Position numbers and translations under genes: made by a program | Assembly (NCBI GenBank): GCA_008330645.1 | Contig: VLTN01000013.1 | Location: 310,001 to 374,000, forward strand | Reading direction: 5' to 3' | DNA: 64,000 nucleotides | Source: Cafeteria roenbergensis | Lineage: Eukaryota > Sar > Bigyra > Bicosoecida > Cafeteriaceae | Shown here: positions 52,578-61,290 of the stretch, one piece after another | How positions within the stretch are numbered: the stretch's first letter is position 1 | Layout: each line of letters begins with the position of its first letter | Notes under the pieces: generated by a model | Told to the model about the DNA's origin: nothing | Database searches by the model: none | The model's input: only the letters and a program-made list of their open reading frames with translations

Positions 52578-55500
52578 ATGCTGGCGCAAGCCGGCGATGG
52601 AGCGCGCGCGATGAAGGTGACTGCGCTGGACCTGGCTGACGGCACGGTCTCGCTCGAGTGCGAGGAGGACGTGCTGCAGGCCGCGCTTCGGTGCTTGCAG
52701 GCAGAGCTTTTGGCGGCCAGCGTTCGCCCCGCAAGCGCCCCCGAACAGGCCGCAGCGCAAGTGGTCGGGCTGGACGATGCGCCCGCCAGCATTTCTGCTG
52801 TGGCATCTGCGTGCTGCTCGATGTGGCCCGAGGACAGCCTTGCAGCAATGTCGCTGTCCTGGCAGGTTTGGCAGCATGTCGGCGCCTCCAGCGGCAGGCT
52901 GACAGCCGCGGTCACGCCCCTCCCGAAGGCTTTTGATCGGACTTCGACCGTTCTGGCCCTGTGGCATGCTCTGTTGGAGCGGGCAAGCCGCTGGGCTTGC
53001 GAGCCAGACTCGGTTGCAGCCGACAGCATCACCGCGCTGGAGTGGGATGCGGCGGGCGCCCCCCTTCCGGGGCTCGAGCAGGCACGCGCCATTGCTGTGG
53101 GGAAAGGCGTGTGGGCTTTTGTTGCGGGCACGGGCCTCCTCAGCGGCGCTCTGGGCACCCTCTCTGGCGGAGCCTCAGTGGACGATTGGCTCGCATCAGC
53201 GCGGCGAGGCGCCGCCAGCGCGGGCAGCAGGGGGGCCGGAGGCACTGCGTGGCTGCGGCCGGTGTCGGTGGCTGTGAGGCAAGGGGTGGCCCCGCCACCA
53301 GCGCGGCCCGGACTGCAAGCAGCACAGAGCGCGCCGCCCGCCGTGGCCAGCCCCGCGGGCAGCGCCGTCACCTCCGCGAGCAACGCCACGACAGCAGCAG
53401 CAGCAGGATCAGCCGCTATGGCGACACTGGCGGCTCGGGCTGCCCTGCGGGCTGGGCCCAGCGCGCCGGCCGCCGGGGAGGCTGGCGCTTCCAGCGGCCA
53501 GGCGACCGACCCGACGGCGCTGGCGCTGGCCTCGCTCTACCGCCAAAGCCTCGTCAAGTCCGCGGCACTGCCGTTGACGCCACCGGGTGCGTCAGCTGCT
53601 TCGCCGGTGGGGGCGGCGCAGTGGTTCGCCGCCGCCGCCTCAAACCCAGCCGCTCCGTTCCTGCCCGGAGCCGCGTGCGGAGCCCTCGTTCAGACCGTGG
53701 CCGCGGTGTCGCTCTTGCGGTCGGCCGAGTGTTCGAGCTGGGGGCCTGCCGATGTCGCTGCCGCCGCCGACGCGCTCACGAGCGCACTGGCGCTGCCGGC
53801 CACAGTTGCAATGCCGCCCGGGCTGAGAGCAACTGCTGCTACTGCCGCTGCCGCTGCTGCTGCTGCTGGCACGCCTGGGGACACGCCCAAGGCAGTGACG
53901 GGCGCGCAGTGGCCCTCGGCACTGCTGTGGGGGGCTGGGCTCTGCTGGGCTGCGTGTGCGCCGGCGGCCGCCTGTGCCGTGGCAGCCGCAGCGGCTTCTC
54001 TTGCAAGCCCGCCGGCGTGCGCGTTGCAGGTGCTTCGGGCCGCTGCCGGGCTGGTCGAGGACGGGCCTCGCGTTGCGGCCAGATGTGGCCTCGCCGCGGC
54101 CGCGGAGTTCGACGGTTGCCGCCCCTGGGAGACGGAGTGCCTGGGGGCGCTAGCGCTGGCTGCGGCTGTGGGGGGCTGTCTCCCGGCTTGCGCGCGCCGG
54201 CGCGCCGCCGACGCCGAGGCCCTGCAAGAGGCGCTGCCGGCACTCGAGCGGGCTGAGCTGCTGGCGGTGCTGGTGGCGGGGGCGGCGCCGCCTGACTGGG
54301 GCTGGCGGTCGGCAAGCAGCGACTGGGCCCTCCGGCGCGAGGCCGCGGAGCTGGAGGCGCTCGATGCCGACGCTACTGCGGCGACCGGAGCTCTTCAGGA
54401 CGAGCTGACGGCTGGCTCGGCCACAGCGCCGCTGGACGGGGCGGGCTGGCTCCCCGCGCCGGCGCTCAGGCGGCAGCTGGCCGCCGTGCCCCTCGGCCGC
54501 CTCGTGGCTGCCGGCTGTCCCTCCGCGGCGGACGGCCGCAGCGTACACGTGGTGGATGAGGGGCCCGCAGCTGGCGTGGCAGCGGCCTGCGGGGGACCCC
54601 TCCCGCCCACTTCGGTGGCAGAGCTGGCCGATGCGCTGGCCACGACGCCCCCAGCTGTGCCGGGGCTGGTCCTGCTGCCGGCGCCGCTGACCGCAGGCGC
54701 CGACCTGCGGCTGGGCCCGGCGCTTGCACTGGCGCTCGTGCACGCGTTCTGCAGTGCGCTCTGTGGACTGAGCGACGCGCCAGCGCCCTCCCCGCCTGTC
54801 CTGCTGCGAGCGCTGGCCTCTCTCGCCGACGCGCTCTGCGACCCTGCCTGCAAGCGCCAAAGGACGGCGCTTGCATCGCAGGCCGTGCTGGCGACGCTGC
54901 GTCTGCACCTGGCCACAGCGCCGTGGGCCGACCCGGCCTCTGCCCACGCCCTCCTGCGTGCGGTGGCGGCGCTCCCTCCATCATCCCCGCTGACCGCAGC
55001 GACTCCTGGAGCCGCCACTGATGCTGGTGTGCCGCTGGCGCTGCCTCCTGCCGGAGGGAGTGCGGCTGGCCCTGTGGCGCAGGCGCCACCCGTCCCTGCC
55101 AGCGAGGTCCCGGAAGCGAACCCGGTGGCGCGCGATGCCGCCGCCTCCGCCTCCGCCGGCTCTGCCGCTGCTGTCGCCGGCGGGTTCTCGCCGGGCCACT
55201 GCTGGCCCGTCACGACCGCTTTCTGGTCTCGCTGCGGCCGTTCGTCAGCCAGGGCTGCGGCACTCGCGTTGGGCCCGGCACGCGCGCTCGCGGCTTGGGC
55301 TGCGGCCTTCCGCGAGGATGCTTGCGCGGAAATGAGCGACGCGGCGTCGCTCTCGGAGTGCAGCCCGCAGCTGGTGCAAGAGTTTCCCTTCTTGGCCGAG
55401 GGCGCGCCCGACGTTGCAGGGCCGTGGCTCCAGCTCCGCGAGGCGGCGACGGCGGTGATGGCGCTGGCGGCAGGGGTCCCAAGCCACGATGAAGGCCACG

Positions 55501-57677
55501 CCGCACCGGGAGCGGTCCCGGCATCCCCGGAGGCAGCCGCCCTGGTGAGAGCTGCGTGCCAGCTGCCGCCGAGCCCGGACGCCCTCTCGCTGGCAGAGCT
55601 TGGTCCAGTGGTAATGCAGCTGCTGCGGCTGGACCTCAAGGCAGGGACGACCGACGCAGTGGTGGCGGCGGCGTGCGATGCTGCAGCAGCCCTTGTCAGA
55701 CTGCAACCGCGCGGCGAGCCGACCACGCTGCGGCCGGCGGACACGGCGCAGCCTGAGGACAAGGCGCCCAGGACGGGAGCAAGGCGGCCGGGCTGGGTGC
55801 GGGACCCTGCGTGTGATGAGGACGACGGTCGTGCCGCCCTGGCTGCGACACGTGCTGGCGCCGCGGCTGAGACGGCTGAGACGGCTGCCGCGACTGCGCG
55901 AGAGCGCCGCCCTGTGGTGCTGCTTGGCCGGGCGCCGCCGCCACCCCGCTCCGCCGCATCGCCCGCGAAGCGCGCGGCAGCGGCAACCAGCACGCTGCTC
56001 CGGCTGGGCGGGGCCACGCCTGTTGCGCCACAAGCCTCAGCGCGGGAGCGGGCGGCAGAGGCGGCCACCCCAGGGCGCGTGCTCTCCGCGGCAGCGCCCC
56101 CACTGCCTCGCTGGCCGTCACCATGCGACGGTCGTTCGGTGTCTGCAATGGCACCTCGCCAGCTGAGATGGCTTCAGTCGCGGCGGGCGGTGAGGGCAGC
56201 TGCGCTCTCACTTCTGCGTGACTTCGAACTGCCGCACGGGCCCAGCGCTCACTCCCTCGTTCAAGCCGCCATTCTGCAACCCCAGCAGCAGCGCCATCGA
56301 CACTTGCCTCGGCAAGTGCTGCCGGGGACTGCCCGCCGAGCCGCGCAGGCGGAGATGCCGATGGACGTCGGCGTCCCGGCGGCTGAGGCAGCGAGTGACC
56401 AGAGAGCCATCGCGGCGGGGGCGGATGCGGTGCAGTCCGCGCGCGTCGCGGTGGGGTTGGCTGTGGAGGCGGCCCGGGTGGTGGCAGGAGCGGTGGAGAG
56501 GGTAACGGGCACAGCTGAGCGATCCTGCGTCGCAGACCTGGTTCCGCTGGTGGCGCTGCAGCTCGGGCCCGACGCCCCCCCGCTGGCGCCCACCCCTGCC
56601 CCGGCGGGGGGGTCCCGTGTGCTGTGCTCCGCCCTTGACGCGTGGGCAGCCGTCCTCAGCGACACGGCGGCGGCCTGTCGCCGCCAGCCGAGGGGCAAGG
56701 AGGAGGCGGGCTCGCAGGCGCTGGCCGCGCTGTCGTGGGCAGCGCTGCTTCTGTTCCGGGTGGGCATGGGGGCAAGCGACGCCAAGCCGCTGCCACAGCT
56801 GGCGAAGCAGGCGCGAGTGCCGAAGCGGGGCCGAGAACGCGCCCGGCGCCCGACGCGGGGCGGCTCTGCATGGGCCGACGCGAACAGCGAGTCGGACTGG
56901 AGCGGCGAGCCGTCCTCCTCGGACGAAGGAGGGGACCATGGCGACTGGCCGGCCATCGGAGGCGACGTCGCGGAGGGCGCGACCGCACTGTCGCGCGGCG
57001 GGGCGGCAGCGGGAGGGGGCGCAGCGCTGCCTCGCGCCCTGGCTCTCCGCCTTGGCCCAGCCCCGTCACGTCACCTGCTGCGGGTGGTGGAGGCGTTGGC
57101 AGAACTGGAGGCCGCCCTTCGAAGGGCTCGCGGCTCGGGGCTGGACCCTGCGGTTGCCGGGGAAGCGGAAGAATCCGCTCGATCGGCGGCCCAGTGGGTG
57201 GCGTGCCTCCGCCGAGCGCAACAGCAGCCCGCAGTCCGCCGGGCGGCCCAGGCGGCTGCAGCAAGCCTGGCGGCCCTTTGGCACGAGCCAGCGTCCCGCG
57301 ACGTGGAGTCCTCGGATCAAGCCAAAGCGACAGTCATCGCAGGGCCAAGTCTGCCGGCCACAGTGCTGACTGCGGCAGTGTCTGCAATTGCTGGTGAAAG
57401 GCGATGCAAGCCATGCGTCACAGATCCGGCTGCACCTCCCTTGACGCTGGCACAAGTGGTGGCCGACCTTCACCAGATTGGAGAACCGGTGCAGTTGTCA
57501 ATCCCAGCCCTCACGGTGGGAGATCCCCAAGCTCAGGGCCCGGCATCGCAGCGACGGGCCATGCCACGGAACAGAGTCGTGGCAGAGTGGCTGGCAGAGG
57601 AGGGCAGCGCTGGCGCCGAAGAAGGCGTTCTCGCCCACGATGACTTCGCTGACCTGGACGACTTTATCGTCGATTAG
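52578..57677 (+). CDS. Very large helical unknown protein (1699 aa)
   Basis: The first ATG is at 52578; the more natural start may be the next, at 52611 ('MKVTALDLADG'). Most of the protein is Ala/Leu-rich helix with Pro and Gly turns, resembling an armadillo/HEAT-like or integrator-type scaffold, broken by acidic or basic disordered linkers (near residues 1435-1480, Ser/Glu/Asp-rich). There are no transmembrane runs or catalytic signatures. The C-terminus is distinctive: 'MPRNRVVAEWLAEE' and then a terminal 'DDFADLDDFIVD', an acidic-aromatic tail of the kind used as a docking or transactivation peptide. I do not recognise the family. Ordinary codon use and an uninterrupted 5.1-kb frame support a real gene. 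Confidence 0.6.
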   Translation: MLAQAGDGARAMKVTALDLADGTVSLECEEDVLQAALRCLQAELLAASVRPASAPEQAAAQVVGLDDAPASISAVASACCSMWPEDSLAAMSLSWQVWQHVGASSGRLTAAVTPLPKAFDRTSTVLALWHALLERASRWACEPDSVAADSITALEWDAAGAPLPGLEQARAIAVGKGVWAFVAGTGLLSGALGTLSGGASVDDWLASARRGAASAGSRGAGGTAWLRPVSVAVRQGVAPPPARPGLQAAQSAPPAVASPAGSAVTSASNATTAAAAGSAAMATLAARAALRAGPSAPAAGEAGASSGQATDPTALALASLYRQSLVKSAALPLTPPGASAASPVGAAQWFAAAASNPAAPFLPGAACGALVQTVAAVSLLRSAECSSWGPADVAAAADALTSALALPATVAMPPGLRATAATAAAAAAAAGTPGDTPKAVTGAQWPSALLWGAGLCWAACAPAAACAVAAAAASLASPPACALQVLRAAAGLVEDGPRVAARCGLAAAAEFDGCRPWETECLGALALAAAVGGCLPACARRRAADAEALQEALPALERAELLAVLVAGAAPPDWGWRSASSDWALRREAAELEALDADATAATGALQDELTAGSATAPLDGAGWLPAPALRRQLAAVPLGRLVAAGCPSAADGRSVHVVDEGPAAGVAAACGGPLPPTSVAELADALATTPPAVPGLVLLPAPLTAGADLRLGPALALALVHAFCSALCGLSDAPAPSPPVLLRALASLADALCDPACKRQRTALASQAVLATLRLHLATAPWADPASAHALLRAVAALPPSSPLTAATPGAATDAGVPLALPPAGGSAAGPVAQAPPVPASEVPEANPVARDAAASASAGSAAAVAGGFSPGHCWPVTTAFWSRCGRSSARAAALALGPARALAAWAAAFREDACAEMSDAASLSECSPQLVQEFPFLAEGAPDVAGPWLQLREAATAVMALAAGVPSHDEGHAAPGAVPASPEAAALVRAACQLPPSPDALSLAELGPVVMQLLRLDLKAGTTDAVVAAACDAAAALVRLQPRGEPTTLRPADTAQPEDKAPRTGARRPGWVRDPACDEDDGRAALAATRAGAAAETAETAAATARERRPVVLLGRAPPPPRSAASPAKRAAAATSTLLRLGGATPVAPQASARERAAEAATPGRVLSAAAPPLPRWPSPCDGRSVSAMAPRQLRWLQSRRAVRAAALSLLRDFELPHGPSAHSLVQAAILQPQQQRHRHLPRQVLPGTARRAAQAEMPMDVGVPAAEAASDQRAIAAGADAVQSARVAVGLAVEAARVVAGAVERVTGTAERSCVADLVPLVALQLGPDAPPLAPTPAPAGGSRVLCSALDAWAAVLSDTAAACRRQPRGKEEAGSQALAALSWAALLLFRVGMGASDAKPLPQLAKQARVPKRGRERARRPTRGGSAWADANSESDWSGEPSSSDEGGDHGDWPAIGGDVAEGATALSRGGAAAGGGAALPRALALRLGPAPSRHLLRVVEALAELEAALRRARGSGLDPAVAGEAEESARSAAQWVACLRRAQQQPAVRRAAQAAAASLAALWHEPASRDVESSDQAKATVIAGPSLPATVLTAAVSAIAGERRCKPCVTDPAAPPLTLAQVVADLHQIGEPVQLSIPALTVGDPQAQGPASQRRAMPRNRVVAEWLAEEGSAGAEEGVLAHDDFADLDDFIVD

Positions 57678-59200
57678 TGTGTAAAGGCGCAAAGCGAAGC
57701 AGCCGCCGGCCATGTCTGCTCCCGGCTCACACACATCACGCAAGCGGTGAGCTGTGGTCAGCCTGCGCCACTGGCACACACCCGTGAGAGCTGCAAAAGG
57801 ATGAGCATTCAAGCTGCTTGATGCGAAGCTGGCAAAAGCCACCTGGCCCCCTCTCCTGCTCGTGTGCGTCCCAGCGGCACAAATTGCTGAAGACATGCGT
57901 CGGGCCACGCCCTTCTTACTCGCTCTATCAGTTGGGGCGTGAGACGACCGAAAGAGCGGTCGTCATGCAAGCCTCGAAAAGTGGAGTCTCACAACCATAT
58001 CAACAAGCCCGCGCGGAAAAATGACAACAACGCTGCGGATTTCTCACCAAGCGATGGCTTTCCACCGGGTGCGCTTCGATCAGATGTTCATCGTGCATGC
58101 AAAGGAAAAGCCCAAGCGACAATAGGTACTGACAATGAGCGGCACTCACCGAGAAAGGTGGGAGTTGAGGACGCCTGTGAGAAGGGAAGGGCGATCGAAT
58201 TGCCTCTGAGTCAATGGCTCTCGGAATCGTTTGCCAAGGCTTTCCCTCTCACTGATGCTGCACGACCAATCGAAACCATTGAATGACTCTGGCAAGGGTA
58301 TACGCTGGCTGATCGGAGAATGCGACTGAAAAGTCTACTAGCTGCAAGCATATCTCGCTCGATCGACACTTGCTTGCGTCATGACAAAGCAGTAACGGCA
58401 ATCAGGGACAAACGACGAACAAATCCTATTGGCGAGCCAAGACAGTTTCACGAGTGTGGACTGCATTGTCAATCCGTCGACAGACCGATGGCCTTGCAAG
58501 GCTGAGTGGCTGGCTTGAAGATGGCGACCGCGCCAACCATTGAGGCTTGAAAGCCAAGTTCAGTGCAAGCAGGCAGTCTTTGGGATAGACGCGGGATGTT
58601 TCCAAGCAGCAAACCACGGGCCTTTTCTGGAAGCCATGCGCTTGATCGAAGATATCGCATCCATTTCTTTCCTCGGGCTCACCTGAAGATTTGTGCGACC
58701 AACGGCCGCGACAACCTGCGCCTTTCGTTTTTTTCTGCTTGGTTGCACAGAGCCTGACAGCAAAACGCTTCCTATGTAGTGTATGCTGTGCGCCACGATG
58801 TGGCATATCGAGCAAATGTCCCTGGCGAATGAGCCCCCGTCGATAGCGTAACGAGCAACCCTGCGGAGAATGTTGTCCAGCACAGCCAGGCTTTGCATGC
58901 TGGCTGCTTCAGTTCGCAAGGATGGATCCACGTGCTGTTCACGAGACTCAGACGAACTGGACAAATGCTTGCGAAACAGAGAACCTTCGCTGGTCCGATC
59001 TGTATTGGGGCACGTCCATATACTCGGGGTCAGGGTCAAGATCCACGTCAACACCATCTCAAGCAGGTATCCTTCGGGCCGGACAAGCTCCGCCCAAAAG
59101 CGGCACGAAGAGCGAAAAGGCCAATGATCACAGGTGTGGCTCGCATCAAACCCAAACATTCAAGCCAACAGATAAGAAAAAACACCACTTGGGCCGTCTA
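57678..59200. other. Lower-GC island (~1.5 kb, ~50% GC)
   Basis: Base composition drops sharply: sample 60-base rows at 58381 and 58741 have 28 and 32 G/C. The rest of the window is near 70%. The first ~100 bases may be the 3' UTR of the preceding gene. No terminal inverted repeats, known transposase, reverse transcriptase or RNA gene is recognised. The right edge is exactly the left border of the duplicated segment. Confidence 0.75.
58560..59159 (-). CDS. Unknown ORF inside the lower-GC island (199 aa)
   Basis: An ATG-initiated 600-nt frame in ~50% GC DNA, where chance stop-free runs of this length are much rarer than in the rest of the window. The protein contains Cys, His, Ile, Phe and Trp at normal frequency, unlike the Ala/Arg-rich shadow ORFs nearby. 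It has a possible hydrophobic stretch ('LLEMVLTWILTL') and a cluster 'CSICHIVAHSIHYIGSVLL'. No family is recognised. It could be a degraded part of an inserted element or a coincidental frame. Confidence 0.3.
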   Translation of the reverse strand: MFGFDASHTCDHWPFRSSCRFWAELVRPEGYLLEMVLTWILTLTPSIWTCPNTDRTSEGSLFRKHLSSSSESREQHVDPSLRTEAASMQSLAVLDNILRRVARYAIDGGSFARDICSICHIVAHSIHYIGSVLLSGSVQPSRKKRKAQVVAAVGRTNLQVSPRKEMDAISSIKRMASRKGPWFAAWKHPASIPKTACLH

Positions 59201-59206
59201 CCCCTA

Positions 59207-59251
59207 GTGCAGCGCCTGGTGGTCGGCGGCCAGGCCAGGGGCACGGCGTGA
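59207..59251 (+). pseudogene. Relic of the NEK 3' end
   Basis: The last codons of the NEK-like kinase ('VQRLVVGGQARGTA', then stop) are retained at the left border of copy B with no kinase domain upstream. It is non-functional as a kinase. Confidence 0.85.
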
Positions 59252-59518
59252 GCGCCCTTCGCAAGAGGGGCAGGGGCTCTCTGCTCGCCCGGAAGCGCCG
59301 CGCCCCCCTTGCTGTCGCCCCTCGCCCTCCCAGGACACGCGAGTCTGACGGTGCGCTTGTGGGTGTGTGCGCGCCCGTGTGAGCGAGGACACGACTACGC
59401 GTGTGGTTGGCCGGCGCGGCGCCCGTCACTCCGCTCTCGCATGCGCGCGGCTGCAAGCACCGTCACACATCCCAGGCCGCCGCTCGCGAGCCGCGCCAGT
59501 ACTTCCACTCTTGCAAAA

Positions 59519-60208
59519 TCACCACTGCGCCGCTGCGGGCGACGCTGTGCTGAGGGCGCCCACCACCGCCGCGCGCTTCCCCTTGGCGTCGCACTCCTCG
59601 AACAGCGTGGCCGCCAGCGCCGCCGGCGCCTCCGTCGGCACCACGCGCGCGAGCACCGACGGCCGCCCCAGGGACGCCACCCACCGCAGCAGGTGCTGAC
59701 CCGCCGCCCCGCTGTGCACGCACCCGCCCTCGGCCCTCGTGAACAGCAGCGACATGGCGCCGCGCATGAACGCCACGGCCTCCAGCGCGGCGGCGTCGGC
59801 GGACGACTCCAAGCCCGAGAACGCCTGCACAATCGCTGCCCCGGCGCGGGGAAGGGCCCCGTCCGCGGCCCGGTCTGCCGAGGAGCCCGCCCCTGCGAGG
59901 CCGGCGCCGCCCGGCTCCAGCAGCACCCGCACGGCCGACTGCGGCCGCCCGGCGGCCGTCAGCAGCGCCGCCACCCGGGCGCGCCAGCGCGGATCGTGCC
60001 TGCCCTCCGCGCCGGCAGCGCCCACTCGCGCGCAGGCCGCAGCAGCGTCCAGACCCTTCAGCTCGGACAGCGCGGCCTCGGCCGTGCGGCGTGTTGCACT
60101 TGCCAGCCGCAACACATCGCCGGCCTCCTCCGCCGCAGCCCCGGCCAGCAGGGCCGCGACCCACTCACAGCTCGGATCGAAGCCGCGGGCCTGCTCCAGG
60201 CCCTCCAT
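59519..60208 (-). CDS. Unknown helical Ala-rich protein, copy B (229 aa)
   Basis: The same length and frame as the gene at 46453-47142, with its own upstream spacer, so it may still be expressed. Nine base substitutions against copy A give five amino-acid changes (Val-to-Ala, Ser-to-Cys, Val-to-Leu, Ala-to-Val, Lys-to-Glu) and four silent ones. There are no stops or frameshifts. The family is unknown, as for copy A. Confidence 0.5.
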   Translation of the reverse strand: MEGLEQARGFDPSCEWVAALLAGAAAEEAGDVLRLASATRRTAEAALSELKGLDAAAACARVGAAGAEGRHDPRWRARVAALLTAAGRPQSAVRVLLEPGGAGLAGAGSSADRAADGALPRAGAAIVQAFSGLESSADAAALEAVAFMRGAMSLLFTRAEGGCVHSGAAGQHLLRWVASLGRPSVLARVVPTEAPAALAATLFEECDAKGKRAAVVGALSTASPAAAQW

Positions 60209-60375
60209 GGCCAGCGGCCCGCCGGTCGCGCGGCGTGCCGAGTGGCTGGCGGACTTGCATTTCGGCGCGGCCGGCACACATATTTGCGGCGCAGCAAGCA
60301 AGCGGCCCACGCACTCTGCTGCGACCGGCCCCGCCGCACCGCCCGCCCTCCGCTGCGGCCCAGCAGGTGGCCAGC

Positions 60376-61290
60376 ATGGCGGAGGCGAGCGGGCAGCGGC
60401 GGGAGTGGGAGACCCGCGTGCTGCTGGTGACGCTCCCCAGCGCCCAGGCGGTGCCGGCGTTCGTTCTCGCCGCCGCTGAGCGAGCCGCCGAGCTCGCCGG
60501 CAAGCGCGCCACGCCGCCGCACCCCGGGTGGGTCCCGGAGGAGAGCGTCTTCGGGAGCGGCATGTCCAGCTGGCGCGACATCCAGCGGCCCCCGGTCCGC
60601 TTCGTGCCGGCGGAGCCCCGCGCGTGGCAGCTGTTGCAGCAGCAGTGCCAGCACCCGGAGACGGTGCCCCCGCGGCTGCAGCTCACCGGGGTGTTCGCGG
60701 TGGCGCACGGCCCCTCCTTCCGGGACGTGCACTCGTGCGTGGGCGAGCTGCGCGGGCTGCTCGACGCCGCTGCGCCGCCCGACGACATTGCGGCCCGGCT
60801 GCTCTTGCCGCCCTGCTCGCTCATCGTGGTGGACCCCACGGCCGGCCAGACGACGGAGGCCCTGCGCGACATCACGCCCTCCCTGGGCGCGGAGGTGGGC
60901 CGCGACAGGTCGCTGCTGGCCTCGCTCCGTCCCACCGGTGGCGCCGAGCGCTGCCCCCGCCAGAGTCCGCCTTACGTTCCTGTCGCGTCCAGAAACTCCA
61001 GCGCGGATTGCCGCCACGCGATCACATCGCTCACGCGTCTGGTCGCCCACAGCAAGGGCCGCAGCGGCGCCCAAACGCTGCCCAGAGCCTCCCACAGCGT
61101 CTCCTGCTCAGCCGCGCTCATAGCGCCGGGGGAACGGAACCAAGCCGCGCCCCTGGCAGCCTGCGGGATCCAGGGCAGCGACTTCCGCGCGCCTATGCAC
61201 GTGTCGTCGGCTCGGGCTGGCGTCAGGGGCAGACCAACTGCTGCCTGTAGGGCCGCGGCCGTCGCGCCCGGCAGACGCCACAGCCTGTAG
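60376..61290 (+). pseudogene. 5'-truncate of the 1056-aa gene fused to antisense sequence (chimeric ORF, 304 aa)
   Basis: Bases 60376-60934 reproduce the first ~186 codons of the 47310 gene with only two silent differences. Beyond the breakpoint the frame runs on for ~118 codons of sequence antisense to the end of the glycosyltransferase gene, and stops at 61290. The N-terminal domain is therefore whole while the remaining ~870 residues are lost. It could be a dead fragment or a new short protein; the sequence cannot decide. Confidence 0.75.

Larger units (their letters stand above)
59201..60934. repeat. Segmental duplication, derived copy B (1734 bp)
   Basis: It begins at 'CCCCT' matching 46134 and ends at 'CCGTCCCA' matching 47868. 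Upstream is the lower-GC island; 37 bases downstream is the stop codon of the minus-strand glycosyltransferase. Neither outer gene is complete in this copy, so it derives from copy A. Confidence 0.95.

Noticed and set aside
57678-59200. A tRNA, rRNA or terminal inverted repeat in the lower-GC island
   Set aside because: I looked for a tRNA T-loop pattern and matching ends and found none convincing by eye.
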